64,000 nt of DNA, taken from NCBI RefSeq assembly GCF_000732325.1, contig NZ_BBIW01000007.1, positions 186,001-250,000 on the forward strand, written 5' to 3'. Made by a program: the position numbers and the translations under genes. This document shows, piece by piece, positions 37,524 through 46,358 of this stretch (the first letter of the stretch is position 1; each line of letters begins with the position of its first letter). The notes below the pieces were generated by a model. That model was not told the DNA's origin, did not search any database, and saw only the letters and a program-made list of their open reading frames with translations. This DNA comes from Paenibacillus sp. TCA20 (GTDB lineage: Bacteria > Bacillota > Bacilli > Paenibacillales > Paenibacillaceae).

Positions 37524-38816
37524 TTAACGAATTTGTGTTTCTGCTTGAGTCTGAGCATCCGCTAGAACGGCATCCAGATCCTGTCCGCCAAGGTAGCTCT
37601 GCATCGCTACAACGAGAATATCTTCGATTGCATACGTGTTCAGACCGTAGTTCACGTTCGGGATTTGTTCTGTCCAAGCTGCAAAATCGGATACGACTTT
37701 TTGATTCTGGAAGAATTCATCTTCCGCTTTGTATGCTTCACCTTCTGCAGCGGTTTTAAATGTACCGATAACACCTACATCCGTATTCAAGGTTTGATAC
37801 AGATCCACATCAGATCCAAAGGTTTGCTTCAAGAATTCAGCTGCCGCCTCTTTGCCGTCCACATTCATGACATACCAGGAGCTTCCTCCAAGGTTAGATG
37901 CATGAACAGATCCTTCAACACCAGGCAAGGTAGGAAACGGTGCTACTGCCCATTGACCAGACTGAGATGCCTCGGCTTTGATGGATGGTGTAATCCAGTT
38001 ACCTGTAGGCACAGATGCAACTTCTCCACTATTCATTCCACCAACAAATTGGCTCCAGTCTGAAATGACTTTGACGATACCGGAATCCATCATTTCTTTA
38101 TAAGTCTCAAATGCCGTCTTCATAGCTGCGTTATCAGCGATCGCTGGAGTTGAGCCGTCTTCAGCGGTATACCAGCTGCCTGCAGATTGGATCATCATAC
38201 GAATGATGCCCAGATCGTTAGGATCCTGAGTCAGCATCGCTTTACCTGTCTTCTCTTTCACGTCTTTACCGATCTCAATGTACTGCTTCCAGTCGATATC
38301 CTGCAGATCCTCAAGCGTATAGCCTGCCTGCTCCAGATAGTCGGTTCTGACATACATGCCGGTTACACCCGAGTCAAACGGTACGCCATACTGCTTGCCG
38401 TCTACACTCGTTGGGCCGATCTTATAATCTGCAAAGTCCTCTGCATTGATCACATCGGTCAATTCATAGAAAGCATCCGGGTAGGATTGAAGGAAGCTCT
38501 GTGCTCTGTAGTCTTCAATCAATACGATGTTTGGAAGTCCTTTTGTCGATCCAGAGTTAAGCCCCGTGTTCAGCTTCTGTACAATGTCATTCTGTGCATT
38601 CTCAACGATGTTGACTGTCACGTCCGGATTAACCTCAGCATAAGCTTCTTTTGCTTTATTCATTGCCGCAATATTGAATGCCGGGTCCCAAGCCCAAACG
38701 GTAATTTCATTCGTTTCTGCGCTTTGGCCTGATTCGGATTCTCCTCCTCCACCGCCACAAGCGGTCAGCAGCACTGCACTTGCCAGCATAACAGACAATA
38801 ATTTTTTCAAAATCAT
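37524..38816 (-). CDS. lacE: Sugar-binding lipoprotein of a CUT1 ABC importer
   Basis: 430 residues. Lipobox LTAC, then a two-lobed Family 1 extracellular solute-binding fold (VTVNIVENAQNDIVQKLNTGL, GVPFDSGVTGMYVRTDYLEQAG). Delivers oligosaccharide to LacF/LacG. Substrate is inferred to be a beta-galactoside from lacZ downstream. ATG behind GAGGGGG. The control region has a cre-like site and several CAAGAGT heptamers, and a YesMN-type two-component pair lies directly upstream. Confidence 0.87.
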   Translation of the reverse strand: MILKKLLSVMLASAVLLTACGGGGGESESGQSAETNEITVWAWDPAFNIAAMNKAKEAYAEVNPDVTVNIVENAQNDIVQKLNTGLNSGSTKGLPNIVLIEDYRAQSFLQSYPDAFYELTDVINAEDFADYKIGPTSVDGKQYGVPFDSGVTGMYVRTDYLEQAGYTLEDLQDIDWKQYIEIGKDVKEKTGKAMLTQDPNDLGIIRMMIQSAGSWYTAEDGSTPAIADNAAMKTAFETYKEMMDSGIVKVISDWSQFVGGMNSGEVASVPTGNWITPSIKAEASQSGQWAVAPFPTLPGVEGSVHASNLGGSSWYVMNVDGKEAAAEFLKQTFGSDVDLYQTLNTDVGVIGTFKTAAEGEAYKAEDEFFQNQKVVSDFAAWTEQIPNVNYGLNTYAIEDILVVAMQSYLGGQDLDAVLADAQTQAETQIR

Positions 38817-38900
38817 AACCCCCTCAAGGCTTGTAAATGAGATGTTCTGTACGTCCGGGGCTTACGCCTCGGCTTAATGCAAAAAACTGAAAATAAAAGA

Positions 38901-38914
38901 TGGAAGCGTTTACT
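38901..38914 (-). promoter_or_regulatory. cre site upstream of lacE
   Basis: TGGAAGCGTTTACT matches TGWAARCGYTWNCW at 13 of 14 positions, about 85 bases before lacE. Predicts CcpA repression of the galactoside cluster when glucose is present. Confidence 0.7.
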
Positions 38915-39079
38915 CTTGCTATGCTCCCATCTTATCACTCTTGTATGCGTTTTCTTTAGAACTATCTTTGCAAGCTTTTGTTCTTTTATTGGGTGTTCGC
39001 AAGAGTACAAGAGTGACTGTCAGGTAATATATTTAGCTTTTTGCATTATTTTTATGACAACCTGTACTCTATACTCTTG
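38912..39079. repeat. Cluster of CAAGAGT heptamers upstream of lacE
   Basis: ACTCTTG at 38912-38918, 38937-38943 and 39073-39079; CAAGAGT at 39000-39006 and 39008-39014, plus a near copy at 39065-39071. Two copies form a direct repeat at 8-base spacing, two are 25 bases apart. About 0.02 copies would be expected by chance. Candidate sites for the adjacent AraC-type response regulator. Confidence 0.65.
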
Positions 39080-39128
39080 ATTTGGGATTATTTTCATGAT
39101 ATTGACGGTATCTTTATTCTCACGAATC

Positions 39129-40949
39129 TTAATCATTGTTTTTCTCAGAGGAAATAATCGGCAGACTAATTCTCACCTTGGTTCCTTCTCCAAGCTTGCT
39201 TGTAATGTGAACACCATAGTCTTCTCCATACATGATTTTAATCCGCTCATCCACATTTTTGATCCCGATGCCTGAGAATAGCTTGCGATTCCGCTTGGTC
39301 TGTGGAAGCTTGGTCTCTGGAAGCCCGCTCTGATCAACACTTTCTGTACGCTCCAGAACCGGTTCCATTTCCATTCCGTCCCCATTATCCACGACCTCAC
39401 AGATCAACTGCTCATGCTGACTGGATATCATAATGAGGATACTTCCTTCTCCTTTGTGGTTGAAAGCATGAAAGAAAGCATTCTCGATAAAAGGCTGAAT
39501 AATGAGCTTAGGTACCTCGAAATCCATAACATCCGGCTCTATAAAATAGTTCACGCGAATTTTGTCTCCGTAGCGAACATGGTTAATATACACGTAATTT
39601 TTCAGTGTCTCGATTTCCTGCTTCACTGGAATGGTGGATTCCACGTCGCTTACCGTATTTTGCAGCAGCGTTATTAAAGAGTTAATCGTCTCTGCTGCCC
39701 GTTCACGGTCTCCTTGCTGCACCAGAAATTTAATGGACGCGAGCGTGTTGTATAGAAAATGAGGATTAATCTGCATCTGCAGCGCTGCAAGCTCGGCATT
39801 ACGCTGCTGCTTCTCGGTCTGAACAAGTCTCTCTACGTAGTCATTCAGCTCGTCCAGCATAAAATTGAACGCATTTCCGAGCTCCTGTGCCTCCAGACTG
39901 CTTGTTGAGACATCGACATAATTGCTGAAGCCCTTCGTTGGGATACCCGACATTTGATGGATCAGCCCTCGCAGGGATCTTGTCATTTTCCTAGTCATAA
40001 AGTACACGATAATTAGTGATATTCCCACAATACCTAGGGTAGTCAGCGTCAGTGCTCTTAGGTTAACCATCTGTCCGATGGCAGCATCCTTATCGATCAG
40101 ATTGACGAGATAGAAATCGAACTCAGGTAAGTACTCGGAGAACAAGATACGCTCATCCCCCTGTAGATCGGCGTTCTTACCTAGCTCTCCACTGCGCTGG
40201 TCGGCAACGACTTTGGTCAGCAGTGCCTTATCCGTCATTCCAATCAGCTCCTGCTGATTGCTGGAGATCACTAATCCTTCATCGTTCATCAGGAGCACAT
40301 CATTTCCATCACTTGTGAAGTTGGCATAGAAAGGCTTGAATATGGTGTCTCTGATCATGACATACATCGTTCCGTAAATCTCATCCGAGCCATGATGATA
40401 CAGCGCCTTGGAAGCAATCAGCACCGGCTCCTTCCATGTGCCTGACTGACTGTCATCATGGTAGAGCTGGTATATGATCCTATGAGGATTATTAATCGTT
40501 CTCTGCGTAATGGGATGATCGGCAAGCTCTGCTGCTGTCGCGGACCAATACCACGGATCTGTCGTATAGCTGCGTCCATTGGCGCCCAGTACCATAATGC
40601 TCACTTCATAAGCACTTAGATTAGAACTGATTGACTTCATTCGCTGCGTCATATTGTATGTCTGCATCGCCAAAGACACGGAGTCCGTATCTCCATTCGT
40701 CAAGTAATTGCGTATCGTTCCACTCTGACTGACTAAGTTCGTGGTGGTAGCCACGGCGCCGTTATAGGATTCTAGGTTCGACTTCATCTGATTAAGCAGC
40801 TTCGTATTCGTAATGCTGAAGGTTTGCAGGAAGAGCTGCTCCGACATCCGTATCGTTATTGCCAGTGTAATTACAGACACCGCAATAAGGCTGATTAAGG
40901 TTACCAGGAACAGCTTGACAAACAAGCTTTGATTATTGAACATTCTCAT
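39129..40949 (-). CDS. YesM-like sensor histidine kinase
   Basis: 606 residues. Two membrane helices flank an extracellular dCache-type sensor (about residues 30-290), then HAMP, His_kinase (phospho-acceptor in ALQMQINPHFLYNTLASI) and HATPase_c (NAFFHAFNHKGEGSI, GIGIKNVDERIKIMYG). Start ATG is nine bases after GAGGA; a TTG three codons earlier overlaps the regulator stop. Probably senses an extracellular sugar and phosphorylates the regulator encoded immediately upstream, then controls the lacE cluster. Confidence 0.88.
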   Translation of the reverse strand: MRMFNNQSLFVKLFLVTLISLIAVSVITLAITIRMSEQLFLQTFSITNTKLLNQMKSNLESYNGAVATTTNLVSQSGTIRNYLTNGDTDSVSLAMQTYNMTQRMKSISSNLSAYEVSIMVLGANGRSYTTDPWYWSATAAELADHPITQRTINNPHRIIYQLYHDDSQSGTWKEPVLIASKALYHHGSDEIYGTMYVMIRDTIFKPFYANFTSDGNDVLLMNDEGLVISSNQQELIGMTDKALLTKVVADQRSGELGKNADLQGDERILFSEYLPEFDFYLVNLIDKDAAIGQMVNLRALTLTTLGIVGISLIIVYFMTRKMTRSLRGLIHQMSGIPTKGFSNYVDVSTSSLEAQELGNAFNFMLDELNDYVERLVQTEKQQRNAELAALQMQINPHFLYNTLASIKFLVQQGDRERAAETINSLITLLQNTVSDVESTIPVKQEIETLKNYVYINHVRYGDKIRVNYFIEPDVMDFEVPKLIIQPFIENAFFHAFNHKGEGSILIMISSQHEQLICEVVDNGDGMEMEPVLERTESVDQSGLPETKLPQTKRNRKLFSGIGIKNVDERIKIMYGEDYGVHITSKLGEGTKVRISLPIISSEKNND

Positions 40950-40954
40950 GTGTC

Positions 40955-42505
40955 TCAATCCTCTTTTGCAAATTGCTCTCTGCGGTAGGCGCTTGGTGAT
41001 AAGCCCGTAAGCTTCTTGAACACTTTTGTAAAATAGCTCTGATCCGAGTACCCCACCTGAGCACTGATCTCAGAGATGGACTCCTCTGTTGAAGTCAGCA
41101 GCTCCTTCGCTTTTTGAACACGGATCTTATTCAGATACTCACTGAATCCCTCGTTATTATGAGCTGAGAAATAACTCGACAAGTAGGATGGGTTGAAATG
41201 AAATTGCTTTGCTACTTCGGTCAGTGTAATCGGTTCCCTGTAATGCTCTTGAATATAGCTCAGCAGCATCGCCATATTCGGATCAGTGTTGGTTTCCCCA
41301 ATCACCTGCTCGGCTTCATGAATGAAATCAACAATGCGCTGAATCGCGTCCCGGGCATATTTTGCCTCATCAATTCTGCGGAAGAACTCATATTTGCTCT
41401 GCTCGAGCCGCTCTGTATCATATTTCATTTTTCCGAGTGTACTTGTCACATTGAAGATAAAGTTGCCCAGATAAGCTTTGAATTCAAAAATATCCGTTCG
41501 GTAATCCATGGATTTGAGATGAATGTGCTCCAGAAATCCGGCAAAGCCCTTCTGAAACTGCTTCCGCTTCAGCTGCTCTGTCAGCTCTCCCATGTCGAGG
41601 TCTGCTGTCACTTGAGGCAATTCCGGCAGATCCCCTTCAAAGATAAAATGCTTATCCGGCATATAGAACGAATACCGCGCAAGCGATAAGAACTGATTCC
41701 GATACACCGCTCCTAACTGCAGGAAATCCGTAAAACGCTCTGTCATGACCATATGAACGCCAGATTTTTGTTCCGGCGGCAGCTGCCCTATCCTTCCTCT
41801 AACGTCCATAATGAGACTGCTCCAAATCCCAGAGTCCATGTTAAGTATATATAGGGCCTGGTCCTTCATGTTCAAATGGATGCCTACCGTATCTGCAATC
41901 TGTGAGATCATGGTTTCTATCATCTGACTCAAGCTGGTTCTTACTTCCTGCACTGCGATGTGCTTCATATCCATCCCTATAAGGACGTAGCTGTCCCCTG
42001 GCAGAACGGACTCCAGCACGCCGGGTGGAAGCTCTGCTTCATAGCCTGCGATCAGCTTCTCCGCGGCCTGTTCAATGTACCTCTCCTCAGCAGGTTCTTC
42101 TGCTGCGGTTTCCTGTAATTCGGCGATTTGGGCTGCCGTTTTATTCAAGATGCTGAGTAAATACTCGGCTTCCAGCTTTGGCTTCAATATATAATCGGCT
42201 ACACCGCTCTGGAAGGTGGATCTGACGTACTCAAATTCACTAAAGCTGCTGAGAACGATAACCTCCGTCTTGGGGTGCCGTTCCTTCACAATTTTCACGA
42301 ACTTCTCGCCATCCATGATGGGCATGACAATATCGGTCAGAATGATATGAGGTCTAACCTCCTCCACAAGATCAAGTGCCTCGAGTCCGTTCGCAGCCTC
42401 GCCGACAATTCGAAATCCGGCCTGTTCCCAGTTCATTAGATGCTTAATGCCCTGTCTTACCAGCATTTCGTCATCAACGATCATCACTTTGCATAGGGAT
42501 TTCAA
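40955..42505 (-). CDS. YesN-like AraC-type response regulator
   Basis: 516 residues, TTG start behind AGGAGG. Receiver with VMIVDDEMLVRQG, phospho-acceptor Asp in IILTDIVMPIMDG and the conserved Lys (YILKPK); long linker (about residues 130-400); C-terminal paired AraC HTHs (ITLTEVAKQFHFNPSYLSSYFS, ISEISAQVGYSDQSYFTKVFKKLTG). Paired with the kinase five bases downstream. Such pairs usually activate the neighbouring sugar ABC operon. Its leader carries an intrinsic terminator. Confidence 0.88.
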   Translation of the reverse strand: MKSLCKVMIVDDEMLVRQGIKHLMNWEQAGFRIVGEAANGLEALDLVEEVRPHIILTDIVMPIMDGEKFVKIVKERHPKTEVIVLSSFSEFEYVRSTFQSGVADYILKPKLEAEYLLSILNKTAAQIAELQETAAEEPAEERYIEQAAEKLIAGYEAELPPGVLESVLPGDSYVLIGMDMKHIAVQEVRTSLSQMIETMISQIADTVGIHLNMKDQALYILNMDSGIWSSLIMDVRGRIGQLPPEQKSGVHMVMTERFTDFLQLGAVYRNQFLSLARYSFYMPDKHFIFEGDLPELPQVTADLDMGELTEQLKRKQFQKGFAGFLEHIHLKSMDYRTDIFEFKAYLGNFIFNVTSTLGKMKYDTERLEQSKYEFFRRIDEAKYARDAIQRIVDFIHEAEQVIGETNTDPNMAMLLSYIQEHYREPITLTEVAKQFHFNPSYLSSYFSAHNNEGFSEYLNKIRVQKAKELLTSTEESISEISAQVGYSDQSYFTKVFKKLTGLSPSAYRREQFAKED

Positions 42506-42529
42506 AATTTCATACCTCCTCTTGAATAC

Positions 42530-42557
42530 AAAAAAAAGCCCAGCTAATCCGCCAGGC
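42530..42557 (-). terminator. Intrinsic terminator in the leader of the two-component genes
   Basis: GCCTGGC/GCTGGGC 7-bp stem with two wobble pairs, loop GGATTA (42538-42557), followed on the minus strand by eight T. It lies 25 bases before the TTG start and downstream of a credible promoter, so it may be an attenuator; it could also end transcripts from the uronate dehydrogenase gene. Confidence 0.65.
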
Positions 42558-42635
42558 GCCCATTCGTTGGGACATGGGTATCTTAGATCTGCAGAAAAAT
42601 GATGAATGAAACGCTTCCGTTCATTTGTTTTATCT

Positions 42636-42664
42636 ATTGTATAGATGATACCGTTCACAAACAA
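42636..42664 (-). promoter_or_regulatory. Promoter of the two-component operon
   Basis: TTGTTT (42659-42664), 17-base spacer, TACAAT (42636-42641). The rest of the 370-base gap 42506-42875 holds only the leader terminator and a half cre-like sequence (GGAAGCGTTTCA). Confidence 0.55.
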
Positions 42665-42875
42665 CCTTGAGGCAGAGGCGAGCTGATTTTTATGTATGCA
42701 AATAAAATAAGCTAAGATGATATTTCTTGCAAATACCTTCTTAGCTCATGCCGTTCATTCGCACTCTTTTCTATCTTATCGCTATACACATGGTTTAATA
42801 CTCGTATTATGATCGAAGATCTGAGGGCGGGGATTTTTCGATCGCCATACGGATCATCGTTAGAATCTTCCGCAC

Positions 42876-43670
42876 CTAATGCGCTGTTCCCGTCATTCCT
42901 CCGCCCTGGTAATCTGTCTCATCCTCTTTAATCTGTACCCCTGTGCTTCTGGCTTCTTCCAGCAGGTCAGCAGCATCGTCCTGGGGCTTGTATCCGATCA
43001 GCGATTCCAAATATCCGATATCGTAGTAATTATCTGTATTGGCCGAGGTTCCGTACAAGCATAGAAACTTATGCTCATCCGAGGCCTCGATGCATTTCTC
43101 AGCCAGCTGTACCATATCCCGCTCTGAGATCCAAATGTGGGCCGCTCTTTCTGAATGCGGACGGTCATCACCTGGAAAATTGCCAATCCGAATATTAATG
43201 GAGGATATCCCATATCGATCTGCATACAATCTCCCGAGCAGCTCAATATAGCACTTGCTTAATCCGTAGAAGCTGTCAGGACGATAAGGGTCTGTGACCT
43301 CTACTTCCTCGTCCACTTTATAGAAGCCGGTCGCATGGTTTGAGCTTGCAAAAATAATCCGTCTCACCCCTTGCTTGCGTGCCGCTTCGTACAAATGATA
43401 GGCCCCTGTTACATTGATCGGCAGTACTTTGCCCAAAAAGTCTTCTTCATCCTTCGCCCATGCAATATGAAGCACCGTGTCCACGCCTTCAGTAAGAGCA
43501 AGCAGCTGTTCCGCATTGGTGACATCCAGCTTCTTAATGCCCTGTTCCTCATTTGCATTCAGATCTGCGGCAATAATATGATAAGCCTCTGTCGCCTGTA
43601 AGCCTTGGGCAAGACAGCTTCCGATTCTTCCTGCCGCCCCTGTGATAAGTATTTTCCGTCTATCCGCCAT
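42876..43670 (-). CDS. NAD-dependent short-chain epimerase/dehydrogenase, uronate-dehydrogenase-like
   Basis: 264 residues. Rossmann GAAGRIG at the N-terminus, catalytic SYK pattern with FASSNHATGFY and YGLSKCYIE, as in uronate dehydrogenases, which oxidise glucuronate or galacturonate to the aldarolactone. This fits a window containing a heparinase-like lyase and an ACS-family transporter, but none is adjacent. ATG behind GGAAGGAAGG. A different sugar substrate remains possible. Confidence 0.78.
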   Translation of the reverse strand: MADRRKILITGAAGRIGSCLAQGLQATEAYHIIAADLNANEEQGIKKLDVTNAEQLLALTEGVDTVLHIAWAKDEEDFLGKVLPINVTGAYHLYEAARKQGVRRIIFASSNHATGFYKVDEEVEVTDPYRPDSFYGLSKCYIELLGRLYADRYGISSINIRIGNFPGDDRPHSERAAHIWISERDMVQLAEKCIEASDEHKFLCLYGTSANTDNYYDIGYLESLIGYKPQDDAADLLEEARSTGVQIKEDETDYQGGGMTGTAH

Positions 43671-43743
43671 TCCTTCCTTCCACCCTTCATAAGATTATTT
43701 CCCGGGATATAATGATGAGTTCTGCTATACCCAGTATTAACCT

Positions 43744-43788
43744 AAAAACAAAAAACACATGCACGATGATCTCGAATGTACATGTGTT
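43744..43788 (-). terminator. Terminator of the DUF2087/GIY-YIG gene
   Basis: AACACATG/CATGTGTT stem (43754-43788) followed on the minus strand by TTTTTGTTTTT. Confidence 0.75.
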
Positions 43789-43814
43789 CTTAATGGGGTA
43801 AGTGTATTTTTTTA

Positions 43815-44951
43815 TTACAAGGTGTTGTATCCATTCGGTTCATAAGGACTCAACTTCTCAAGCCAGCTTGCCTCCAGCTTCTTCAGCGCATCCTTCGCAT
43901 CGAAGAAGGGATTACCCTCCGGTACCTTCAGCTTCTCCAGCACTTCAATCTCGAATGCATGCTCACCAAGCTCTGCCCACTCCTGCTGCAGCGCGCGATT
44001 TCGGTGACTACCCATGTTCAGCATAAATTGCTGTCCGTTGATAGATTTCAAATTCGGTGTGCTGGCGACGTAGAGCTTGCCGTTCTGCTTATTGCGGATT
44101 TGGTAAACCCCTGCCTCGGTCTTCACTTCTTTGGCTTGCTGTTGTAATTCCTCTCTCCGGTTCATCTTCTTATCCTCCGTTCCTATAGAATCGGTTAACA
44201 CATACCGGCTTCCATCTTCTTCTCTGCTTAGAATTCCGTAATCCACCATATATCTGCGAATCGTCACATAATCCTCATACACTTGTTCAAGCATACGGTT
44301 GACCTCAGGCTCCGAGTACACGACCCCGGGTATGAAGCGCTTCGCAAGCTCGTTCATCACAATGATGCGATGCTTCTCCTGCATGGAAAAGGTCTTAAGC
44401 GGACCATCCACTCCATGGGGGAAGTATTTCTTAAGCACCTTCTCTTGTTCGGATGTGGTAATACTGTATCTGTCATCATCGTGACCAGCGCGTTTGCTGA
44501 TCGGTGCCGCAAGCTCTACAGGGCGATTCGGATCATGCTCACTCAGCAGCTCCATGACCGCAAGCAGAACCTTGGCCTGGCGCTCCTTCTCCTTCAACAC
44601 AAAACGATGATTGCGTATAGTCGATGTTGATCCTGTACCAAGCTCCTTCTGAATGTCTGCATCCTTTTTGCCTTCGTAAAATTTCGCTAACAGCTTGCGC
44701 TGTATATCAGAGAGTCCACTCACACTTTTATCCAGAGATATCAAATATTCAAATACAGACCCGTGCTCCTGCTCAATATGGATCTGAACATATCTGAAGG
44801 CTTCATACAAGACACCATCAACCGGATAAATTACTCCCTTCTCAATCCGTTCGCCACAGCACACACAGATGAACTCGAGATCGTGCTCCATATATCCACG
44901 CTTGATATCCACAAGCCCCGCATCATCCATATAAGCTTTATTCACTTCCAT
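43815..44951 (-). CDS. DUF2087 regulator-like protein with C-terminal GIY-YIG domain
   Basis: 378 residues. The N-terminus has a CVCC...H...H possible zinc site, then an HTH (LSDIQRKLLAKFYEGKKDADIQKEL, STIRNHRFVLKEK), a DUF2087 domain (EKVLKKYFPHGVDGPLKTFSMQEKHRIIVMNELAK) and a GIY-YIG-like module (GVYQIRNKQNGKLYVASTPNLKSINGQ, GEHAFEIEVLEKL). DUF2087 occurs in DNA-binding proteins; GIY-YIG domains are nucleases, but here the catalytic residues are only partly evident. The ATG at 44951 follows GGAG and fits the promoter; an ATG at 44969 lies almost at the transcription start. Function unknown. Confidence 0.75.
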   Translation of the reverse strand: MEVNKAYMDDAGLVDIKRGYMEHDLEFICVCCGERIEKGVIYPVDGVLYEAFRYVQIHIEQEHGSVFEYLISLDKSVSGLSDIQRKLLAKFYEGKKDADIQKELGTGSTSTIRNHRFVLKEKERQAKVLLAVMELLSEHDPNRPVELAAPISKRAGHDDDRYSITTSEQEKVLKKYFPHGVDGPLKTFSMQEKHRIIVMNELAKRFIPGVVYSEPEVNRMLEQVYEDYVTIRRYMVDYGILSREEDGSRYVLTDSIGTEDKKMNRREELQQQAKEVKTEAGVYQIRNKQNGKLYVASTPNLKSINGQQFMLNMGSHRNRALQQEWAELGEHAFEIEVLEKLKVPEGNPFFDAKDALKKLEASWLEKLSPYEPNGYNTL

Positions 44952-44985
44952 ATCATTCGCACTCTCCATTATATTTTATATAGAC

Positions 44986-45014
44986 ATAATATTATTATGT
45001 TTGTTAATTGTCAA
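44986..45014 (-). promoter_or_regulatory. SigA promoter of the DUF2087/GIY-YIG gene
   Basis: TTGACA (45009-45014), 17-base spacer, TATTAT (44986-44991). The -35 lies in a TGTTTG...CAAACA dyad that may be an operator. Confidence 0.7.
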
Positions 45015-45114
45015 ACATATATAATAATTATCTAATTATTAATTGAAAATGATATGAATCGATATTAGAGCATCAGCTTGCTCTTCTTTCTTACAGTTAC
45101 AATGATGTGAACAA

Positions 45115-45162
45115 TTAAAAAAAGCAGGACCATGAAGGTGAACTCCCTTCATAATCCCGCTT
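45115..45162 (-). terminator. Terminator after anmK
   Basis: Long imperfect hairpin (AAGCGGGA..ATGAAGG pairing CCTTCAT..TCCTGCTT) followed on the minus strand by seven T. Confidence 0.8.
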
Positions 45163-45173
45163 ATCCTACGGTT

Positions 45174-46358
45174 TCAGCCAAGCGCCAGCTTGCCCATTAC
45201 AACCCGGCGGCCCGCTCCTGTAGCGGAAGGCACATTGTTTGGTATGCCGTGGATATATTCGTTACCGAGCAGTGCAAAGATCAGCGCTTCTTTTGCATCG
45301 TCATCCATCCCAAACGAACTTGCCCTGGCAACGGTCCGGCCAGGAAGCAGCTCACTCAGCATAGATAGAAGCGTCTCGTTATGTGCACCCCCGCCAGATA
45401 CGATAATTTCGTCAATTGTATACTTAGAGAATACCCAGCGTTCATAGCTATCCGCGATAGACTTTGCTGTGAACCATGTTGCCGTAGCTACGATATCCGC
45501 CGAGGACAATCCACGCTCCCTCCCACCGGCTAAAAAGGCTGCCGCAAATGCCGCCCCAAACAGTTCACGACCGGTGGATTTAGGCGGCACTAGCGAGAAG
45601 TAAGGATGCTGTATCATCTCACTTATCCAAGCTTGGTCCGGTGTTCCCTCTGCTGCCCATTTCCCGTTCTCATCATAGGCAAGCTGTCCTCCGGACAATT
45701 CGAGCACAACTTGGTCGATAATCATGTTACCCGGACCCGTATCATAAGCCGTTACTTGATCAGCTGTGCAGGCCGCAGGAAGAATCGTACAATTCCCGAT
45801 TCCTCCGATGTTTTGTAAGATCCTCCCGCGCTGTGGATCACCGAACAGAATCAGATCTCCATAAGGAACCAGCGGAGCACCCTGCCCACCGGCCGCCATA
45901 TCGGCTGGCCTGAAATCACCCACAACCGGTCTTCCGGTTCGGGCTGCGATGACCGACAAATCCCCAAGCTGTAAGGTGGAGCGGGCAAGCGACCGTCCTG
46001 CATCTTCCTTCGGAATATGCCATACCGTCTGTCCGTGTGAGCTGATGAAGTCCACTTCATCCATAGCGATGCCTGCTTGATGGCATACAGCGTGAGCAGC
46101 AGCGGCAAATCTATCCGCAAGCAGAAAATTCATCGAACAGATGTCTTCTACATTAGAATGTTCAATCGTACACAGCTATTTGATCCGCTCTCTAAATTCC
46201 TCTTCATATGGGAGCTGTGTATAGGCAATCAGACTGGATGCTGTACTCAGTCCACTCCCTTTGATTCGAACCAGCGCTGCGTCCACACCATCGAGCGACG
46301 TGCCTGACATAAGCCCGATGACTAGACTCTCTGCTTGAAAGCCTGTAATGCGGATCAT
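45174..46358 (-). pseudogene. anmK: anhydro-N-acetylmuramic acid kinase interrupted by an in-frame amber codon
   Basis: The whole 1185-base frame would encode 394 residues, the normal AnmK length. Residues 1-60 carry the ATP-site motif IGLMSGTSLDGVDAALV; the rest includes SSHGQTVWH, QNIGGIGNCT and VSGGGAHN. The two parts are in the same frame, separated only by TAG at 46176-46178 (AAA TAG CTG), where a CAG (Gln) codon is expected. A single C-to-T change would explain it. AnmK cleaves and phosphorylates anhydroMurNAc. The start overlaps the nagZ stop by four bases. Product is likely truncated unless the stop is suppressed or an error. Confidence 0.85.

Noticed and set aside
42605..42625. cre site upstream of the two-component genes
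   Set aside because: The minus-strand GGAAGCGTTTCA matches only half of the consensus; the other half is off register.
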